Shown: positions 41,413-50,351, counted from the stretch's first letter. The stretch: 64,000 nt of DNA from Nitrospirota bacterium (GCA_018971525.1 JAGXAR010000012.1:1-64000); one strand, 5' to 3'. Numbers and translations: made by a program. Notes: generated by a model not told the origin, from the sequence alone.

Positions 41413-42021
41413 ATGCGAGTCATTGTGGTAGGTGCAACAGGAACGATCGGATCCGCAGTGGTCACTGCCCTGTCCGTACGTCATGACGTGGTCAAAGTCG
41501 GACACACAGGTGGAGCGTTTCACGTGGACCTTGGGTCGCCGGACTCCATCACCCGACTGTTTCGCGCAATTGGCGCCTTCGATGCACTCGTGAGCACAGC
41601 AGGCGTGGCGAAACTTGCGAGCTTGGACGAACTGAAGGATGCGGACTATCAGCTCGGGCTCTCCAACAAGCTCATGGGACAGGTCAATCTCGTACGGGTC
41701 GGCCGCCAATTCATCAACGACCGTGGCTCCTTCACCCTCACCAGCGGCGTCCTGAGCCAGGAGCCCATGAAGGGCAGCGCCTCGATTAGCATGGTGAATG
41801 CAGGGCTCGAAGGCTTCGTGCGCGCCGCGGCCCTGGAACTCCCGCGCGGCATTCGCGTCAACGTCGTGAGCCCGCCGTGGGTCACCGAAACCTTGATCGC
41901 GCTGAAGATGGACCCTGCGCGCGGCATGCCTGCCACCATAGTCGCACAAGCCTATCTCGCGAGCGTAGAAGGCGCTGCGACTGGACAAACCATCGATCCG
42001 CGCAAGCTCGCCGCCGAATGA
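41413..42021 (+). CDS. Short-chain dehydrogenase-like protein lacking the YxxxK motif
   Basis: A 202-residue SDR-fold protein. The N-terminal cofactor motif is IVVGATGTIGSAVVTAL, and the catalytic-serine position is present as FTLTSGVLSQEP. Where Tyr-x-x-x-Lys should be, the sequence reads GSASISMVNAGLEGFVRAAA. The Tyr and Lys are therefore absent, as in the subgroup of short SDRs often annotated near LysR regulators. GIRVNVVSPPWV is the usual downstream motif. It may be a binding protein or use another acid. AGGA precedes the ATG. Single gene, followed by a GC-rich motif copy. Confidence 0.85.
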   Translation: MRVIVVGATGTIGSAVVTALSVRHDVVKVGHTGGAFHVDLGSPDSITRLFRAIGAFDALVSTAGVAKLASLDELKDADYQLGLSNKLMGQVNLVRVGRQFINDRGSFTLTSGVLSQEPMKGSASISMVNAGLEGFVRAAALELPRGIRVNVVSPPWVTETLIALKMDPARGMPATIVAQAYLASVEGAATGQTIDPRKLAAE

Positions 42022-42049
42022 GTCCGGTTTAAGACCAGCGGTTCCCCGC

Positions 42050-42064
42050 CGCGCGCGAACGAGG
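42050..42064 (+). repeat. GC-rich oriented motif, copy (CGCGCGCGAACGAGG)
   Basis: Lies 29 bases after the stop of the SDR-like gene. GCGGTTC on the left and GAACTGC on the right pair at six of seven positions, giving short arms around the motif. Confidence 0.6.
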
Positions 42065-42294
42065 CAAGAACTGCTTTCGAAAATCGCCAAACCGCGCGGT
42101 GCAAGGTCAAGCAACGACCCCGCTGGATTCCTTTTATCTATGAATTCCCCTCTGCGCTTGAACGCACAGCCTTCAACATCATCCGGCCATCTTGCATCCC
42201 ATGCTCATCCGGTCTATCTTCTGCAAGGCGCGCGTTCTTCTGTGACAGCGACGACCGACGGCCCCAGACGCAGGCGTAGAACCTCTAACGGGAC

Positions 42295-43791
42295 TTGGTT
42301 TACGGTATGGGCTTGGCCTCGATCCTTGGCCTGATAATCATCGGGCTTCTCGTGTACCTCGGCGCGGTCCGCAAGAAGCCGGCCGGGCTCGAATTCTACG
42401 CCGGCTGCCTCTCTGCGATCCTGCTGATTCTCCTGCTGGAGCTCACGGCACAAGGCTTTATCGCACAAGTGCCCCGTTGGGCCCAGCCATGGCTGACTTT
42501 CAGTACGTACCTGGTGATGGCCTTCGTCACCTTTAAAACCCTCGACCTGCTTTTCATCGAAGACTACCTCATCGAGAAGCAAGGGAAGTACATCCCTCGG
42601 ATTCTCCGCCTGATCATACTTCTCGTCGGACTCACGCTGGCCGGCCTCATCCTTCTTCGGGCGGTTCTCGAAGTGGATCCGCTTGCCTTGATCGCGCTAC
42701 CGACCGTCGCCACAGCCGTGGTGGGGTTCTCACTCAAGGATGTCATCGCGCGCCTTGCTGCGGGCATCCAGCTCGGCCGCATGATCCACATCGGCGACTG
42801 GGTCACCTTGATGGACAAAGAGGGCGTCGTGATCGACCTCGCCTTTGATTACATCACGATCAAAACGCGCGCCCACGATTACGTCATGCTCCCTAATGAC
42901 GTCATCTCTCAATCCAAAATCATCAACCATAGCCGCCCGGAAACCCTGAGCGCCCGTGCTATCTTCGTCGAAGCGAATTATGCGCACCCCCCCATGCAGG
43001 TGAAACAGATTCTCACCCAGTCCGCGTTGGCTGTCCCCGGCGTGGTAGCCACTCCTGCGCCGATCAGCTATGTCCATGAATTCAAGGAATCCGGCATCGC
43101 CTACAAACTCAAGTTCTACCTGAATGATTACGCACAGCGCGAACGCATTGAAGGGGAGGTCATGGCCTATATCTGGTACGCCTTTCAACGGAATGGCATC
43201 GAGATCCCCTATCCCCAACGAGTCGTTCATATGACTCAAGCCCCTGACCTCACAGAGCTGCGCGCGATCGAACTGGCCGGCATTGAAGAACAGTTTCACA
43301 CCATCGACTTCTTAGCCGTCCTCGACGCTCAAGCATTTCACTTGCTGGCGGAACACGCACAGAAACGCGTCTATCTGCCCGGCGAGCCAGTCGTGCGGGA
43401 AGGGGAACCGGGAGAGGAGCTCTTCGTCGTCATGGAGGGAGAGGCCGACGTCGTGATCAAAGCGGGTGACCAGACCACGCCCGTCGCCACCCTCAAGAAA
43501 GGGCAGTTCTTCGGAGAAATGTCCCTGCTCACCGGAGCCCCACGCTCCGCTACGGTCCAAGCCAAATCCCAGTTAACCGTCGCCGTGATCGGCAAGAACG
43601 CCATGAGCCAAGTCATGTCCCGCAACCCCAACCTGGCGGATCAGTTCGGCACGATCCTGGCTGCCCGGCAGTCGGCGTTGGCCACCACGCGCGAAACCGC
43701 CGATCGCGCCGCAAGGCTGAGACCCGCTGCAGAGGATGGGAAGTCGCTCACCGCGAGGATCCTCAAATTCTTCCGTCCTTCCGGGAATTGA
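42295..43791 (+). CDS. MscS-type channel with C-terminal cyclic-nucleotide-binding domain
   Basis: A 498-residue inner-membrane protein. Helices lie at about 5-25, 35-55, 60-80 and 100-125. The pore-lining helix and MscS beta domain follow (LIALPTVATAVVGFSLKDVI, then IGDWVTLMDKEGVVIDLAFD and VMLPNDVISQSKIINHS). A cytoplasmic alpha/beta part leads to a cNMP-binding domain (about 350-470) with RVYLPGEPVVREGEPGEELF and the phosphate-binding cassette FGEMSLLTGAPRSATV. The cassette keeps the Glu and Arg that hold the nucleotide. This is the bacterial CNG/MscS-like channel architecture. A class III cyclase gene follows 39 bases on, so cAMP gating is likely. Start TTG at 42295 or ATG at 42307. Confidence 0.88.
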   Translation: MVYGMGLASILGLIIIGLLVYLGAVRKKPAGLEFYAGCLSAILLILLLELTAQGFIAQVPRWAQPWLTFSTYLVMAFVTFKTLDLLFIEDYLIEKQGKYIPRILRLIILLVGLTLAGLILLRAVLEVDPLALIALPTVATAVVGFSLKDVIARLAAGIQLGRMIHIGDWVTLMDKEGVVIDLAFDYITIKTRAHDYVMLPNDVISQSKIINHSRPETLSARAIFVEANYAHPPMQVKQILTQSALAVPGVVATPAPISYVHEFKESGIAYKLKFYLNDYAQRERIEGEVMAYIWYAFQRNGIEIPYPQRVVHMTQAPDLTELRAIELAGIEEQFHTIDFLAVLDAQAFHLLAEHAQKRVYLPGEPVVREGEPGEELFVVMEGEADVVIKAGDQTTPVATLKKGQFFGEMSLLTGAPRSATVQAKSQLTVAVIGKNAMSQVMSRNPNLADQFGTILAARQSALATTRETADRAARLRPAAEDGKSLTARILKFFRPSGN

Positions 43792-43830
43792 TCCGGTGCC
43801 GGATCCCGCGATCCACGGTGGAGCAGTGAG

Positions 43831-46008
43831 ATGCACGTCGCCACACAACAGAAGAAATTGATCTCCGGCGCGTTGGTGGGGGGGACGGTATGTCTCCTTG
43901 CCTTGGCCCTGCACTGGTCGGGATGGCTCACCATCGCAGAGCTGAAGACGCTGGACCATCGGTTCCACCGGTACGCGGACTCCACCAAAGCCGGGAATGA
44001 TATCGTCCTGGTTGCCGTGGACGAAGCCAGCCTGGAAGCCTACGGAAGCTGGCCCTGGTCCCGTGACCGACATGGCTATGTGGTCCATTACCTGAAACAG
44101 GCGGGTGCCAAGGCCGTGGTCTTCGACATCTTATTTCTCGAGCCTGATAGCGCGGCGGAAGAGTTTGATGAAGTGTTCGCCGAGGAGATGCGGGCGGCCG
44201 GAAACGTATACCTGCCGTTCCTGATGCAGGACCAGCAGGAGCCTTCAGCCGACTCGACCGTCTCTCTCGCCGGCCTGCAGGAACTCTCGCCCGACATCCT
44301 GAAGAAAGCCACGATCGCGCTCGACGATCAGGAGCCTCAGCCGACCGGAACCCTTAAGACCTACGCCGACGCGAAATTGCCCACGCCTCTGTTCGCTCAG
44401 GCCGCTCACGGCCTCGGATATATCAACCTGACCCCGGACATCGACGGAACCACCCGTCGCCTGCCCCTGCTGGCCCGAGCCAGGAATCAGACGTTCCTGC
44501 ACATCACCACGGCAGTTGCGCGCGATCTTCTGACTGCGGATCGGGCGACGCTTCGGCGCCGGGAACTTCAACTCGGATCGATGACGATTCCCTTGACCCC
44601 GGAGCATGAGATGGTCATTGACTGGCACGGAACTCTGGAGAATCGGGTCTACCACGTCTATCCCATCGGGGCGGTCCTCCGCTCATATACCGACATGCAG
44701 GAAGGCAAGCCGCCCCTGCTGGACCCCGCACTGTTTCGGGACAAGATCGTGTTCGTCGCCACGACCGCCGCCGGGACTTATGATCTCCGCGTGACCCCGC
44801 TCTCTCCCTTCGCGCCGGGAGTCCTCATCCACATGTCGGCGCTCGATAATATTCTGAGACACCGCCATCTCCAGCCGGCGTCGTGGTGGATGTTCGCTGC
44901 GTCCACGCTCATCCTGACCCTGGCCACTGCATGGGCCTTCATGCTGATTCAATCCCAATGGGTCAAGGCGGCCGCCATTGGGGGCCTGGCGATCGCCTAC
45001 TACGGATTGGCCGTCCACGCCTTTACGTCGCACGGGCTGTGGCTCGATCTCGCCGTTCCGGAAGGCGCGTTGGCCGTCTCGTTTGCAGCCGCCTCGACCG
45101 TCGAATACCTCACGGAAGGAAGACACCGCCGGCAACTGCGGACGGTCTTCGACAAATACATGGCCGCTGAGGTCGTGGATGAGATTATGCGGAATCCGGA
45201 GGCGATCCGGCTCGGGGGAGAGAGAAAAGAGCTCTCGGTGTTCTTTTCGGACGTCGCCGGGTTTACGTCCCTCTCGGAACAATTGGATCCGGAGACGCTC
45301 GTCGAACTCCTGAACAAGTATCTCTCGGCGATGACGGATATCATCCTCCGCCACCGGGGCAACGTGAATAAGTACCTGGGGGACGGCATCATGGCGATCT
45401 TCGGGGCGCCTCGTGGAGACCCCAACCATGCCAGCCTCGCCTGCTTCGCTGCCTTGGATTCACAGTCTGAGCTCGCCAGGCTGCGCGAGCAATGGAAAGC
45501 CGAGGGACAGCCGGAGATCAGCGCACGCATCGGAATCAACTCCGGGTGGCTTGTGGTCGGCAATATGGGTTCGCAAGCCCGGATGGAATATACCGTGATG
45601 GGAGATACCGTAAATCTGGCCTCTCGGCTGGAAGGCGCGAACAAGTTCTATGACACGCTGATCCTGCTAGGTCCCCGTACCTACGAGCTCGCCGCCCAGG
45701 ACATTGAAGCGCGGGAAGTAGACCTCATGCGCGTCAAAGGAAAAAAGGAGCCCGTGGTGGTATTCGAACTGCTCGCCCGCAAGGGGCGCCTGTCTGCTGA
45801 ACAACACCGTGTCATGAAGACGTATTCGGAAGGGCTCGAAGCCTACAAGCGTCGGGATTTCAAGACCGCGGCAGCGCAATTTGAAGCCGCCCTGGCGCTC
45901 GATCCGGGGGACGGCCCGTCGCGGGTTTACTTGGAACGCGCCAGAGAGTACCTTGTAGCGCCTCCTCCCGCTGACTGGGACGGAGTCTACGAGCTGAAGT
46001 CGAAGTGA
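43831..46008 (+). CDS. CHASE2-domain class III adenylate cyclase
   Basis: A 725-residue membrane protein. TM1 is at 10-30. The periplasmic CHASE2 domain (35-345) begins IVLVAVDEASLEAYGSWPWS. Three helices (352-425) precede the catalytic domain (about 465-650). Metal-binding Asp474 (FFSDVAGF) and Asp518 (GDGIMAIFGAP), purine-selecting Lys514 and Thr588, and transition-state Asn595 and Arg599 are all present, the pattern of class IIIb adenylate cyclases. A TPR-like helical tail (660-715) follows. It should make cAMP in response to a periplasmic cue. The MscS-cNMP channel gene is just upstream and the SH3 and M48 genes just downstream. Confidence 0.93.
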   Translation: MHVATQQKKLISGALVGGTVCLLALALHWSGWLTIAELKTLDHRFHRYADSTKAGNDIVLVAVDEASLEAYGSWPWSRDRHGYVVHYLKQAGAKAVVFDILFLEPDSAAEEFDEVFAEEMRAAGNVYLPFLMQDQQEPSADSTVSLAGLQELSPDILKKATIALDDQEPQPTGTLKTYADAKLPTPLFAQAAHGLGYINLTPDIDGTTRRLPLLARARNQTFLHITTAVARDLLTADRATLRRRELQLGSMTIPLTPEHEMVIDWHGTLENRVYHVYPIGAVLRSYTDMQEGKPPLLDPALFRDKIVFVATTAAGTYDLRVTPLSPFAPGVLIHMSALDNILRHRHLQPASWWMFAASTLILTLATAWAFMLIQSQWVKAAAIGGLAIAYYGLAVHAFTSHGLWLDLAVPEGALAVSFAAASTVEYLTEGRHRRQLRTVFDKYMAAEVVDEIMRNPEAIRLGGERKELSVFFSDVAGFTSLSEQLDPETLVELLNKYLSAMTDIILRHRGNVNKYLGDGIMAIFGAPRGDPNHASLACFAALDSQSELARLREQWKAEGQPEISARIGINSGWLVVGNMGSQARMEYTVMGDTVNLASRLEGANKFYDTLILLGPRTYELAAQDIEAREVDLMRVKGKKEPVVVFELLARKGRLSAEQHRVMKTYSEGLEAYKRRDFKTAAAQFEAALALDPGDGPSRVYLERAREYLVAPPPADWDGVYELKSK

Positions 46009-46019
46009 CGGAGGACCCT

Positions 46020-46529
46020 GTGAACCACCGATGTGCCTTGCTTGCGATGATGGTCTCATTCGTGACAGCCCTCACGATGACCGATACAGCTTTCGGCGAA
46101 ACCGTGTATGTCGCAGCCAAGACCGCGCAAATGCGTTCAGGGAAGACCTCGCTGGACCCCGTAGTGGCCAGCCTCAAGCTCGGAGAGACCCTGGAAGTTG
46201 TGAAACGGGACAACCGTTGGCTGCAGGTCCAGACTACCAAAGGTGTCACAGGATGGATCTACTCCAGCAATGTCTCCGCGTCGAAACCGGCGGGAGGGGA
46301 CAACGAGTTAGCGGCGCTGGGGCGGAGCTTCAGACGGACCGATGCCTCGAGCGTCACGGCCTCGGCAGGCGCCCGTGGACTCGATAAAGCCTCGGAGGGC
46401 TATGCCAACCGGTCCGGTATTACCCAGCAGCAGCGCGATGCCGTGGATCGGATGACCGCATACAAGATTTCAGACGAAGAAATCCAAGCATTCCTGAAAT
46501 CCGGGAGACTCGGCGAATATGCAGAATAA
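46020..46529 (+). CDS. Periplasmic bacterial SH3-domain protein
   Basis: A protein of about 169 residues with a signal peptide (to about residue 26, ending TAFG). A single SH3 domain (30-95) has VYVAAKTAQMRSGKTSLDPV, LKLGETLEVVKRDNRWLQVQ and GVTGWIYSSNVS. The helical C-terminal region lacks other domains. SH3 domains of this kind bind peptidoglycan or proteins. I choose the GTG at 46020 because GGAGGA stands five bases before it and a signal peptide begins there. The cyclase stop is 11 bases upstream, and the gene overlaps the M48 protease gene by 11 bases. Confidence 0.82.
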   Translation: MNHRCALLAMMVSFVTALTMTDTAFGETVYVAAKTAQMRSGKTSLDPVVASLKLGETLEVVKRDNRWLQVQTTKGVTGWIYSSNVSASKPAGGDNELAALGRSFRRTDASSVTASAGARGLDKASEGYANRSGITQQQRDAVDRMTAYKISDEEIQAFLKSGRLGEYAE

Positions 46530-47400
46530 GTCGTGCCGCGGACTCATTGTTTTCGGCCTGGTGCTTCTCTCTACCGGCAGTCTGACGGGCTGCCTGGAAA
46601 TCCAACAGGTTGCCGAGAACGCGGCTCGAGGCTCCGGTAACGAACGGCTGGCGAAAACGATCCATGGCGGCGGGAATCTCATCGGTGGACTTCTTCCTAT
46701 TGGCTATGAGGAGGAACAAACCATTGGACAAGCGATTGCCTTACAGGTGATCGCCCGCTACGGCGGGGTCTACGACCAGCCTAACCTGACGCGATACGTG
46801 AACCTGGTCGGCCGCAGCGTGGCCTTGACCTGTGATCGCGCCGACATCGAGTATCGCTTTGCGGTCCTCAACCACGATTCGATCAACGCATTCGCAGCCC
46901 CCGCCGGCTACATCTTCGTCACACGCGGGTTGTTGAAGACCATTCGGAACGAAGCCGAGCTCGCGACGGTGTTGGGGCATGAGATCGGTCACGTCACCCA
47001 GAAGCACATCCTCGACATCATTCAGCGGTCCAAACAGATCGCCGGCGTTGCAGAAGCCGGCCTGGCCTTCGCGAACAAGAATCCGGACGCGTTCAAAAAC
47101 GTGATCGACGGAGCGGTAAAGAAGCTGTTGGACGAGGGGCTCGACCAGAGCAAGGAGTTGGAGTCCGACCGCTTGGGAGTCATCTTCGCGTCACGCGTGG
47201 GCTACGATCCGACCGCCTACGTGACCTTTCTCGACCGCCTACGGACCATCAAAGGCGACGACCAGGCCTTCTTCAAAACGCACCCGAATTTTTCCAATCG
47301 GCTATCAGTCGTCCAATCCACCATCCGTGAGCAGGGGCTGCAAGCCACGGGCATCCTCCTCGCCGATCGCTTCAGCCGGTCATCCAACGGAACGCTGTAG
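46519..47400 (+). CDS. M48-family metalloprotease lipoprotein
   Basis: A 293-residue lipoprotein. The signal peptide ends in the lipobox SLTGC (Cys25). The M48 domain contains the zinc-binding HEIGH (ATVLGHEIGHVTQKHI) and the third ligand Glu in the downstream SKELESDRLG segment. The conserved stretch AFAAPAGYIFVTRGLL precedes them. This is the BepA/LoiP type of envelope protease involved in outer-membrane protein quality control. Overlap with the SH3 gene indicates translational coupling. It is the last gene of the channel-cyclase operon. Confidence 0.9.
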   Translation: MQNKSCRGLIVFGLVLLSTGSLTGCLEIQQVAENAARGSGNERLAKTIHGGGNLIGGLLPIGYEEEQTIGQAIALQVIARYGGVYDQPNLTRYVNLVGRSVALTCDRADIEYRFAVLNHDSINAFAAPAGYIFVTRGLLKTIRNEAELATVLGHEIGHVTQKHILDIIQRSKQIAGVAEAGLAFANKNPDAFKNVIDGAVKKLLDEGLDQSKELESDRLGVIFASRVGYDPTAYVTFLDRLRTIKGDDQAFFKTHPNFSNRLSVVQSTIREQGLQATGILLADRFSRSSNGTL

Positions 47401-47815
47401 AAGGACGGCCATTTCTCACACACCGTCGCCACGCTGATCAAACGGCCGGTGGGTCATGCTCCTTCCGGAGATCAACACCTTTGGAAGACTCCCGAATGGA
47501 GAGGCACGTCCGGTCCCTCCATCATGCAGTACTGTCTTCCGCCGGAGTCGGTCTTACTCTTGGCCGCATCCTCTGATAAATAAAGCTGTGGAGGAGCCTC
47601 GCGATGCAGCCGCACGCGGGGCGGGCGTCGAACCGACGGAAGACGTTGCCGGTGGCTTGCCCATACCAAAACGTGGCGCGATGGTCGGGGAACTCGATGG
47701 AGCCATCCCCGGCCAGGAACGAATCCATCGTCGCCAAGGCTGGCTCCACTCGGACGAGGCTCTTCAATTAAGACCGCCGGTCGATTTTTTCACCTCGCGA
47801 GAGATAAACAGCATT
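47401..47815. other. Gene-free stretch; unassigned minus-strand frame
   Basis: No family is recognisable. On the minus strand, 47522-47767 is open for 82 codons with a protein-like start (SLVRVEPALATMDSFLAGDG), but it has no usual ribosome site and drifts to Arg/Pro-rich sequence. It could be a relic or a small orphan gene. I cannot support it as a coding region. Confidence 0.3.
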
Positions 47816-48631
47816 TCACGAACGACGAGAACCGGACGCGGCAGGTGTGATCGCCACGTCGGTCGGACTGCCGGCGGGTAACCACCGTAGACGGTGACTG
47901 AGGCCGGCTTCCTCGAAGGTCCGCGCGATCTCCGTGCGTGATTCTGAAAAATGATCCCAACCTTCATAGTGGACTGGGATGATCGTGGCGTCCGAGAAGG
48001 CGCGTGCTGTTTCAACCCCCTCACTCGCAGTAAACGTCAAGGGCCAGTCGCCAACAGCCGGGACGCGAGCGGCTCCCATGAACAAGACGGCCATGCGAAT
48101 GGAAAAGCGCTGGCTCACTTCCCGCACGCCCTCGTACCACACCGTATCTCCGGACAGGTAGATTGCATTTCCCGGGTCGTCTTGGAAGCTTAGAACGAAG
48201 CCTGTGACAGGACCACGATCGGCGTGCGCAGGTCCATGCCGTGCCGGTGTTCCTGTAATAGTCAGGACTCGACCATTGGGAGCGCCGATCTCGAGGCTCT
48301 GCCACGGGACGAGGCCGATGGCACCACCACCCAGCCGCGGCGCGCCCGCAACAGTCGTGAACACCGGTCGCGTACGGGTGACGAGAGTGCGACCCGAATG
48401 ATCCAGATTGTCGAAGTGATGATCATGGCTCAGGAGGATGGCGTCGAACGGGCCAAGCGCGTCAGGACCGACGGCCGGATCCATGGTTTTCCGCAACGAG
48501 TAGGAGGGGGTGGTGTAGATCGTGCCTGACGGATCAAAGGTCGGGTCTGTAAGCAATCGCAGGCCTCCCCATTCAAGCAATGCGGTCGGCCCTCCGACAT
48601 AGGTCATCCGTACGACCGTCGTATTCATCAC
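47816..48631 (-). CDS. Metallo-beta-lactamase-fold hydrolase (UlaG-like)
   Basis: A 271-residue MBL-fold protein. Early strands read VRMTYVGGPTALLEWGGLRL. The metal motif is LSHDHHFDNLDHSG (H-x-H-x-D-x-x-D-H in this subgroup), then TPARHGPAHADRGPV, the ISGDT-like IYLSGDTVWYEG and IPVHYEGWDHFSES. This matches UlaG-like and NAPE-PLD-like hydrolases. The substrate is not predictable. Start GTG at 48631 or ATG at 48628, after GGGGGAAG. Divergent and convergent neighbours are unrelated. Confidence 0.87.
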   Translation of the reverse strand: MMNTTVVRMTYVGGPTALLEWGGLRLLTDPTFDPSGTIYTTPSYSLRKTMDPAVGPDALGPFDAILLSHDHHFDNLDHSGRTLVTRTRPVFTTVAGAPRLGGGAIGLVPWQSLEIGAPNGRVLTITGTPARHGPAHADRGPVTGFVLSFQDDPGNAIYLSGDTVWYEGVREVSQRFSIRMAVLFMGAARVPAVGDWPLTFTASEGVETARAFSDATIIPVHYEGWDHFSESRTEIARTFEEAGLSHRLRWLPAGSPTDVAITPAASGSRRS

Positions 48632-48696
48632 CGGTGCTTCCCCCGTGCACAGCTCAGCATAATTCGCAGCCGAACTCGCTGATCAAAACACACCGC

Positions 48697-48711
48697 CGCG
48701 CGCGGACGAGG
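48697..48711 (+). repeat. GC-rich oriented motif, copy (CGCGCGCGGACGAGG)
   Basis: A consensus copy between the MBL gene start and the DUF302 gene end. It is followed by CCTTC, then after several bases ACTCCTGGCCCCTCC. A very similar ACTCCCGGCCCC string follows the motif at 56391 once the group II intron is removed. The repeat unit may thus extend about 35 bases. Confidence 0.6.
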
Positions 48712-48749
48712 CCTTCAAACGAAGACTCCTGGCCCCTCCTTTTCGAGCG

Positions 48750-49214
48750 CTACTCCACTGCCTGCTCGAGCAGTTTCCCGATTGGATCGAGCTTGGATGT
48801 AAGTTCCGTCGGCACAGCATGTCGTTCTTGCAGCAGGTCGGGCGAGTTATAGGTGAGCCAGACTTTGCCGTCCTTGTCTTCCCATGCCAATGCCTTCATA
48901 GGGAGATCAATCGCAGCCGTCGGCCTGGCCACCATCAGAGCTGTCCCTCCCTTCGGGTTGCCGAAGATGAGCAGCTCGGTGGGCCTCATGTCCAACCCCA
49001 CCTTCTTCGCTTCTCCACTATGGTCGATTCTGGCAAAGATCTTCATCCCCTTCGCCGTGACAACCTTCTCGATCCGGTCGATCGTTTCGGTGACTGAATA
49101 TGTGCTGGGCTTCGTCACCAAGTTGGCGCCGGCTTGAGCCATACCTGGTGACAATGACGCGACTGTCAGGCTCGTACACACCAGACCCATCAACAGCTCT
49201 TGAAGGAACTTCAT
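48750..49214 (-). CDS. Exported DUF302 protein
   Basis: A 154-residue protein with a signal peptide (to about residue 28, ending GMAQAG) and a DUF302 domain: YSVTETIDRIEKVVTAKGMK, IFARIDHSGEAKKVGLDMRP, ELLIFGNPKGGTALM and ALAWEDKDGKVWLTYN. The domain is small, ligand-binding and of unknown role, often periplasmic. GGAG precedes the ATG. The gene stands alone, followed by a copy of the GC-rich motif. Confidence 0.88.
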   Translation of the reverse strand: MKFLQELLMGLVCTSLTVASLSPGMAQAGANLVTKPSTYSVTETIDRIEKVVTAKGMKIFARIDHSGEAKKVGLDMRPTELLIFGNPKGGTALMVARPTAAIDLPMKALAWEDKDGKVWLTYNSPDLLQERHAVPTELTSKLDPIGKLLEQAVE

Positions 49215-49231
49215 TGGTCACTCCTTGCTTC

Positions 49232-49918
49232 CTAAATTCTCACACCGACCTCATCCAAATGGTTCAGCAGGTCGGCCGGGTCCTGATACACCCGATAGGC
49301 GCCGGCCCGCTCCAACTCCTCCCGACCATAGCCTCCGGAGAGCAGTCCCACCGACAGAGCGAACGCCCGGCGCGCGGCCAGCAAATCCCAGACGCTGTCG
49401 CCGACGATGACGCAACGGCTCATCGGAACCTTGAGCCGCTTCCCTGCCGCCACGAACAGATCGGGATCGGGCTTTGCGAAGCGAACGTCGTCGCGCGTGA
49501 TCACCGGAACCCTCTCATGAAGCGTGAGCAGTGCAAGGGCATGCCGCGCGCTGTGCATACGTCCGCTCGTCGCGATGGCGTGGGGCACGCGATGGTCCGC
49601 CAACGTGTCCAACAGTTCCTGCGCCCCCGGAAGCATGCGCAGAGACGGAGCCTGCTTCGCATACACCTCCGCATGCACCCGCTGAATGCGCTCCGCATCC
49701 TTCCGGGAGACCGGCCGTCCCGTTTCCCGCCACAAGGCGTTGAGCATGAGGCCGCCGCTCATACCGATTTGACGGTGGATGCGCCAGACCGGCAGTTCGA
49801 TGCCGGCCGCTTGCGTCGCTTCGCGCCAGGCCAGCACATGCTGGTAGACGCTGTCGATCAAGGTGCCGTCCAGATCGAAGAGGAAGGCCATCGAGTCGGG
49901 GTTCCTGGTTCCGGCCAT
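49232..49918 (-). CDS. HAD-superfamily phosphatase (phosphoglycolate phosphatase-like)
   Basis: A HAD hydrolase of about 228 residues. Motif I is FLFDLDGTLIDSVYQHVLAW, with an alpha-helical cap (30-90). Motif II is AIATSGRM. Lys lies in RFAKPDPDLFVAAGKRL, and motif IV is CVIVGDSVWDLLAARRA. It should dephosphorylate a small metabolite or sugar phosphate. The OsmC gene ends seven bases upstream of the ATG. A GTG at 49924 would also fit, one base after that stop. The DUF302 gene starts 18 bases downstream on the same strand. Confidence 0.88.
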   Translation of the reverse strand: MAGTRNPDSMAFLFDLDGTLIDSVYQHVLAWREATQAAGIELPVWRIHRQIGMSGGLMLNALWRETGRPVSRKDAERIQRVHAEVYAKQAPSLRMLPGAQELLDTLADHRVPHAIATSGRMHSARHALALLTLHERVPVITRDDVRFAKPDPDLFVAAGKRLKVPMSRCVIVGDSVWDLLAARRAFALSVGLLSGGYGREELERAGAYRVYQDPADLLNHLDEVGVRI

Positions 49919-49925
49919 GGCCACC

Positions 49926-50351
49926 CTATCCTTCCAGCCTGGCTTGCATCGTGATCGTCGTGTTGAGCAGACGCGAGATCGGACAGCCGGCTTTGGCCGC
50001 CTGCGTCGCCTTCTCCCATGCGGCCTGATCCGCCTTGGGAACTTTGCCTTTGACGTCCAATAAGATATTCGTCACGGTCCATCCGGCTTCGAGCTTGTCG
50101 AACGTAACGGTAGCCGTCGTCTCCAGTTTCTCAGCTACCAAGCCGGCATTGCCCAATTGCGCGGACAGTGCCATCGTGAAGCAGCCGGCATGAGCGGCGG
50201 CGATTAATTCTTCCGGGTTGGTGCCCTTTCCGCTCTCGAATCTCGTGGAAAATGAGTATTGCGTCTGCGACAAGACGCCGCTGCCGGTCGAAACACTGCC
50301 TTTTCCGGTCTTCAAGTCGCCTTCCCAGATGGCCGAGCCTTTGCGTTGCAT
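49926..50351 (-). CDS. osmC: OsmC-family peroxide reductase
   Basis: A 141-residue OsmC/Ohr protein. AIWEGDLKTGKGSVST begins the fold. The first redox Cys is in EELIAAAHAGCFTMALSAQL and the second in KATQAAKAGCPISRLL. The Glu and Arg residues around them suit thiol-dependent hydroperoxide reduction. The sequence follows OsmC rather than Ohr (AAHAGCFTMAL). GGGGG precedes the ATG. The HAD gene follows at once, so the two are probably one transcript. Confidence 0.9.
   Translation of the reverse strand: MQRKGSAIWEGDLKTGKGSVSTGSGVLSQTQYSFSTRFESGKGTNPEELIAAAHAGCFTMALSAQLGNAGLVAEKLETTATVTFDKLEAGWTVTNILLDVKGKVPKADQAAWEKATQAAKAGCPISRLLNTTITMQARLEG

Noticed and set aside
41392-42114. 240-codon minus-strand frame opposite the SDR-like gene
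   Set aside because: Shadow of the SDR frame, which has the cofactor motif and a good ribosome site.
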